Of a DNA stretch of 18,131 bases, positions 14,973 through 18,131 are shown in pieces. A program made the translations under genes and the position numbers. The stretch covers positions 1 through 18,131 of the forward strand of contig JAKEHC010000058.1 in NCBI GenBank assembly GCA_022615255.1. The letters are read 5' to 3'. The stretch comes from Candidatus Dadabacteria bacterium (GTDB lineage Bacteria; Desulfobacterota_D; UBA1144; Nemesobacterales; CSP1-2). Below the pieces are notes generated by a model that was given only the letters and a program-made list of their open reading frames with translations, searched no databases and had not been told where the DNA came from. How positions within the stretch are numbered: position 1 is the first letter of the stretch; every line of letters begins with the position of its first letter.

Positions 14973-15387
14973 GTTTTGCCTTCGTTTTCATTTAAAAGCT
15001 ATTTCGGATAACATACAAGAACCTGACTAATTCGTTTACTATCCAAAACGATATATCTACCGAAATATTTCGTCAATCTTTACTGAGTCTTTTCCAGGAA
15101 TAATAAATTCAGCAAGAGCTCTAGCTACTAATACTAAAACTATCCATGGTATAATACCATTAGAATCCTACTTTAAAGCGAATTTCTTTAATGCTAACAA
15201 TTTATTAGTATATTCATATAAAGATAAATTCATTGTCAATAATGAAGTTTATTTTACTGTTTGACGTATTGACTTACAATATCTACTTGGATGACAAAGT
15301 TTGTTGAGATGAGGGTTAGCAATAGCGGCATTAAAGCTTTCTACCATTGCATACATTTGACCTTAACTTCATTTATAATGTTACTTT
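14973..15387. other. 415-bp region without an intact gene
   Basis: Holds the GlsB-like remnant (15057-15158, listed separately), then AT-rich DNA. A 35-codon minus-strand open frame (15356-15249) with ATG and AAGG upstream encodes MYAMVESFNAAIANPHL then NKLCHPSRYCKSIRQTVK; I do not recognise it and cannot call it a gene. A TATAAT box at 15374-15379 belongs to the downstream BtuF-like gene. Confidence 0.4.
15057..15158 (-). pseudogene. Remnant of a second GlsB/YeaQ-family gene (N-terminal part)
   Basis: On the minus strand, 33 codons read GIIPWIVLVLVARALAEF then IIPGKDSVKIDEIFR and stop at TAG 15057-15059. This lines up with the start of the intact GlsB protein, TIISWIILGLLAGAIAK then WILPGKDPGG, and the DNA is similar too (TGGATAxTxTTAGxATTA, CCTGGxAAAGAC). 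No in-frame ATG is found and the second and third helices are missing, so it is a degraded copy. It lies upstream of the TM2 gene on the same strand. Confidence 0.7.
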
Positions 15388-16206
15388 ATGATACCTAAAC
15401 GAATAGTTTCCCTATGCCCGAGTAATACCGAGATTCTATTTGCTCTTGACTTAGGAAACCGAGTTATAGGAGTAGATAGCCATTCCGATTACCCTCCTGA
15501 AGTCACAGATCTACCTAAGGTAGGGCCTGACCTAAGAATTAATATAGAAAAGGTTAAAGCCCTCAACCCTGATTTGGTTATTGCCTCGCTAACAGTCCCA
15601 GGGATGGAAAGGAATATCAAGGCTCTAGAGCAAATGAAGCTCCCCTATATCGTCTTAAATCCACAAAGTATAAAAGAAACCTTAGAGAATATTCTAATGC
15701 TTGGCGAGATAACATCCAGTTTAGAAAAAGCAGAAAGACTGGTTGGCGATATAATAAACACAATAGATTCTATAAAATCAAAATTAAGAAAAAACCAATT
15801 TAAGCCTAAACTATATTGGGAATGGTGGCCCAAGCCTCTTATTGCCGCATGCAGGCTAAGCTGGGTAAATGATATGAGCGAAATAGTAGGAGGAGTCAAT
15901 GCATTCTCCCATATTGAGAAAACAAGCTCTATAGTTGAGGATTCCGATATCGTTAACCTAGATCCTGACATTATTCTTATCTGCTGGTGTGGCGATAAAA
16001 TGCAAAAGAAAATGAGTGAAGACAAAATATATATAAGGAGCGGATGGGAAAACATAAGAGCTATAAAAGAAAGAAGGGTGTATTGCCTACCTGAAGCCCT
16101 ATTCGGCCGCCCTGGCCCTAGAATCGTAGATGGATTAAAATTACTTTCTCAGATCGTTTATGGTCCAATAATGTCTCACGAACGTTCCGAGATATTCGCT
16201 AGTTAG
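15388..16206 (+). CDS. BtuF/FepB-like helical-backbone binding protein without signal peptide
   Basis: 272 aa, COG0614-type fold as in vitamin B12 and siderophore binding proteins: N-lobe from IVSLCPSNTEIL (about 6-17) through VGPDLRINIEKVKALNPDLV (about 45-64), a long backbone helix around 105-130, and a C-lobe with YWEWWPKPL and a Trp/Cys-rich IILICWCG stretch (about 195-203). Usual family members are exported or lipoproteins. Here the ATG leads straight into the mature fold with no hydrophobic lead, suggesting a cytosolic corrinoid-binding or sensing protein; homologues of this unexported type are known and often annotated as cobalamin-binding protein. No Shine-Dalgarno site is present; TATAAT lies 8 nt before the ATG, fitting a leaderless message. 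fetA-like follows after 45 bp, so the three may be cotranscribed. Confidence 0.8.
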   Translation: MIPKRIVSLCPSNTEILFALDLGNRVIGVDSHSDYPPEVTDLPKVGPDLRINIEKVKALNPDLVIASLTVPGMERNIKALEQMKLPYIVLNPQSIKETLENILMLGEITSSLEKAERLVGDIINTIDSIKSKLRKNQFKPKLYWEWWPKPLIAACRLSWVNDMSEIVGGVNAFSHIEKTSSIVEDSDIVNLDPDIILICWCGDKMQKKMSEDKIYIRSGWENIRAIKERRVYCLPEALFGRPGPRIVDGLKLLSQIVYGPIMSHERSEIFAS

Positions 16207-16251
16207 GGTACAGAATTATTCATGTAAGTTATCCCCATTAACTAAATTCTA

Positions 16252-16950
16252 ATGAACAAAACGAAGATAGAGCTCTATAATGTAGGAAAAACCAAAAATC
16301 GAATCAAGATTTTAAAAGACATTAACCTTAGATTCGGCTCAGGGAAAATACACATCCTAATCGGACCTTCAGGCGCGGGTAAGACAACCCTTCTTAGACT
16401 TCTTAACCGAATGGATGAACCATCTTCCGGGAAGATCGAATACGATGGTAAAGATATCAAAGACATTCCAGTCTTGGAGCTTAGGCGCAGGATAGGAATG
16501 GTGTTTCAGATCCCCGTAATATTTGATGGAACGGTGAAAAACAACTTATCGGTCCCATATAGTCTTCGAACTAATTCAAACCATGTAAATGAAGAAGACT
16601 TAATAAATGCCCTTGAACTATCTGGACTTCGAAATGATTTCCTTGAGCGAAGGGCTTCAGACCTCTCGGTAGGTGAAAAACAACGCCTTACTGTAGCAAG
16701 AGCCCTTATGAACAAGCCGGACGTCCTTCTTTTAGATGAACCAACCTCTGCCTTAGACCATTTCACTGGAATAAAACTTCTTGAATCAATTAAAAAGTTA
16801 AATGAAGCTCTGGGACTTACAATTATAATGGTTACGCATCAGCTAGAATATGCAAGAATTCTGGATGGTCGTGTTATTAATCTTGTAAATGGAACTATAG
16901 TCAGAGTTGAGGAAGTCGAAGATTCCTTCTTAGATTCAGAGAGTATTTAG
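16252..16950 (+). CDS. fetA: ABC transporter ATPase, FetA-like
   Basis: 232 aa nucleotide-binding subunit. Walker A GPSGAGKTT (38-46), Q-loop Q86 in VFQIP, signature LSVGEKQR (138-145), Walker B VLLLDEP (158-164) and the switch histidine H196 in MVTHQ are all intact. The short length, single domain and position right before an UPF0014/FetB-type permease (14 bp gap) point to the FetAB pair. In E. coli that pair exports iron and lessens oxidative stress; the substrate here is inferred from the pairing and not shown by sequence. No Shine-Dalgarno site precedes the ATG, in contrast to fetB. Confidence 0.85.
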   Translation: MNKTKIELYNVGKTKNRIKILKDINLRFGSGKIHILIGPSGAGKTTLLRLLNRMDEPSSGKIEYDGKDIKDIPVLELRRRIGMVFQIPVIFDGTVKNNLSVPYSLRTNSNHVNEEDLINALELSGLRNDFLERRASDLSVGEKQRLTVARALMNKPDVLLLDEPTSALDHFTGIKLLESIKKLNEALGLTIIMVTHQLEYARILDGRVINLVNGTIVRVEEVEDSFLDSESI

Positions 16951-16964
16951 AGAGGAGTAAGCAT

Positions 16965-17762
16965 ATGGAAGGGTTCAATTATAACCTGATTGATATCAGC
17001 TACTTTGATTTGTTAATAAGCCTTGGTTTGATTATCGTAGCCGCCGGGCTTTCAAGGTTCCAGCACATGGGAATAGAACGTGACTTATTCGTTGGAGCCA
17101 TAAGAACCTTTATTCAGCTACTTGCAGTAGGATATTTACTTAAATACGTATTCGCTTTTGATCGCTGGTATCTAATTTTATTAATAATCTTCATCATGAT
17201 AATAGTGGCATCACGAACGGTAACGCAAAGACAGAGAAAAAAGACAAAAGAACTTCCATATATTGTTGGGTTTGCAATGACTGCAGGGTCGGGAATCACA
17301 GTGTTTGTAGCCACCCAAATACTTCTTCAAATAAAGCCTTGGTATGAGCCACATTATCTTATACCCCTAGCAGGAATGGTCATAGGAAACAGCATGAATG
17401 GATCTACCCTCGCGGTAGAAAGGATTGATTCAGAGATTCAATCAAGAAAGTTGGAAATCGAAGCCTACTTAGCACTAGGTGCCACGGCAAGACAAGCCGC
17501 AAGAACTTGTATCAGGTCAGCTATGAGGGCGGCGATGATACCTACCATAAACTCTATGATGGTTGTAGGGATAGTAGCCCTCCCCGGAATGATGACAGGT
17601 CAAATACTTTCCGGAACTTCACCGCTTATCGCTGTTAAATACCAAATCATTATCATGTATATGATTGCCTTTTCTGTAGCAATTTCGTCATTTATCCTTG
17701 CAAACCTGAGGTTTAATAGGTATTTCACATCCGACCATCGTCTGAAAGAAGAAGTTTTATGA
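16965..17762 (+). CDS. fetB: FetB/UPF0014-family ABC permease
   Basis: 265 aa, about seven hydrophobic helices (near 15-30, 42-62, 68-84, 98-120, 130-142, 198-217 and 225-248). Diagnostic family stretches are intact: the AGMVIGNSMNGSTLAVER segment (136-153), LGATARQAA (171-179) and MMVVGIVALPGMMTGQILSG (198-217), then SPLIAVKYQ (219-227). This family includes E. coli FetB (YbbM) and plant ALS3/STAR2, linked to iron or aluminium handling. A GAGGAG ribosome binding site about 8 nt upstream fixes the start, and fetA ends 14 bp before. The C-terminus ends in a charged tail. Confidence 0.93.
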   Translation: MEGFNYNLIDISYFDLLISLGLIIVAAGLSRFQHMGIERDLFVGAIRTFIQLLAVGYLLKYVFAFDRWYLILLIIFIMIIVASRTVTQRQRKKTKELPYIVGFAMTAGSGITVFVATQILLQIKPWYEPHYLIPLAGMVIGNSMNGSTLAVERIDSEIQSRKLEIEAYLALGATARQAARTCIRSAMRAAMIPTINSMMVVGIVALPGMMTGQILSGTSPLIAVKYQIIIMYMIAFSVAISSFILANLRFNRYFTSDHRLKEEVL

Positions 17763-17796
17763 GTATTTGTGGGAAAAGAGCCAAATTTCCTTAAAT

Positions 17797-17825
17797 TTGC
17801 AACTAAGATTATTGTTTGGTATAAT
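17797..17825 (+). promoter_or_regulatory. Sigma-70-like promoter for the secreted protein gene
   Basis: TTGCAA (17797-17802) and a perfect TATAAT (17820-17825) are separated by 17 bp; the start codon follows at 17869 with AAGGAGGAGG at 17851-17860. This is the best consensus promoter in the window. Confidence 0.6.
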
Positions 17826-17868
17826 ATATTACCAAATTTCATTTAAGACCAAGGAGGAGGTAAGTAAA

Positions 17869-18131
17869 ATGAAGAAAGTAACAACCGTTGCTTTATCTCT
17901 TATGGTAGTTCTTTCGCTTATAATCTTATTGGCACATCCTGGCTTTGCAGGAAAAATGGACGTTGAGGGCAATGTTATTTGCGTTGAGGTGGACGAGAAA
18001 GGTAACGTCAATGCCATGGAGCAATTTACAGAGTGTGATGGGGTATTCGTTGTCGTTGGTAAGGATGGCAAAGTGTACACAGTATCTGGAACGGAAGAGC
18101 AGATGAAAATGATGGCAAAAAGCCCTAAGAA
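17869..18131 (+). CDS. Secreted small protein (partial, runs off the window)
   Basis: 87 codons are visible and the frame stays open at the right edge. The N-terminus is a signal peptide: MKK, a hydrophobic core (VALSLMVVLSLIILL, about 7-21), and a cleavage-like AHPGFAG near 22-28. The mature part, KMDVEGNVICVEVDEKGNV and following, is acidic, with beta-strand-like repeats and two cysteines (C38 and C56). I do not recognise the family. The ribosome binding site is very strong and the promoter is close to consensus, so high expression is likely. Confidence 0.8.
   Translation, partial: MKKVTTVALSLMVVLSLIILLAHPGFAGKMDVEGNVICVEVDEKGNVNAMEQFTECDGVFVVVGKDGKVYTVSGTEEQMKMMAKSPK

Noticed and set aside
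15249..15356. 35-codon minus-strand frame with ATG and AAGG upstream
   Set aside because: Too short, unrecognised, and in AT-rich intergenic DNA; mentioned only in the intergenic entry.
17781..17841. Direct repeat of CCAAATTTC near the right-end promoter
   Set aside because: Only 9 bp, AT-rich, two copies; likely chance.

Overview
This is an AT-rich (roughly 37-40% GC by eye) bacterial chromosomal segment. It carries mostly conserved housekeeping and transport genes, with a few accessory patches and short decayed gene fragments between them. No rRNA, tRNA, CRISPR array, intact transposon or phage gene is visible. Good Shine-Dalgarno sites, sigma-70-like promoter boxes, a single-chain pyruvate carboxylase, SppA, a GlsB/YeaQ protein and exported proteins fit a Gram-negative-type, probably uncultured bacterium. 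The sequence alone does not fix the phylum.

Layout: (1) 1-82 holds the 3' tail of an unidentified plus-strand gene, convergent with a minus-strand pair pepA (3281-1812) and sppA (1760-114), a cytosolic aminopeptidase followed by a signal-peptide-peptidase family protein. (2) 3542-5724 runs on the plus strand: a membrane-anchored type 1 copper cupredoxin, then a type III polyketide synthase whose stop codon overlaps the start of an isoprenylcysteine methyltransferase (ICMT)-type membrane methyltransferase, a BpsA-BpsB-like two-gene lipid-quinone/pyrone module. (3) 5725-6222 has no intact gene but holds two short remnants on opposite strands, one of which looks like the C-terminus of a cation/proton antiporter. 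(4) 9717-6223 (minus) is a full-length pyruvate carboxylase, divergent from a multi-pass membrane protein (10019-10687) across a 301-bp region with two notable palindromes. (5) 10883-11866 is hemB, zinc-type porphobilinogen synthase. It converges on a half-size EamA transporter (12366-11923), which lies downstream of an HAD-family hydrolase (13178-12465). (6) A stand-alone, divergent receiver-domain protein (13245-13628) and a small TPR protein (13806-14120) follow. (7) 14253-15158 carries small membrane proteins on the minus strand: GlsB/YeaQ, a TM2-domain-like protein, and a clear broken second GlsB copy. (8) 15388-17762 is a plus-strand group: a BtuF-like helical-backbone binding protein lacking a signal peptide, then a FetA-FetB type ABC pair (ATPase and UPF0014 permease). 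(9) The window ends inside a secreted small protein (17869 onward) with a textbook promoter and ribosome binding site.

How the genes fit together: pyruvate carboxylase supplies oxaloacetate, and HemB makes porphobilinogen for heme and cobamides. The BtuF-like and FetAB-like proteins point to corrinoid or metal handling, and the polyketide synthase/methyltransferase pair points to production of a methylated alkylresorcinol or alkylpyrone lipid. The most interesting points are the polyketide/methyltransferase module, the unanchored SppA, the BtuF homologue without an export signal, the HAD protein lacking the usual second aspartate, the gene remnants, and several genes whose -10 box lies so close to the start codon that leaderless mRNAs are likely. 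I did not find evidence for a clearly new multi-gene system.
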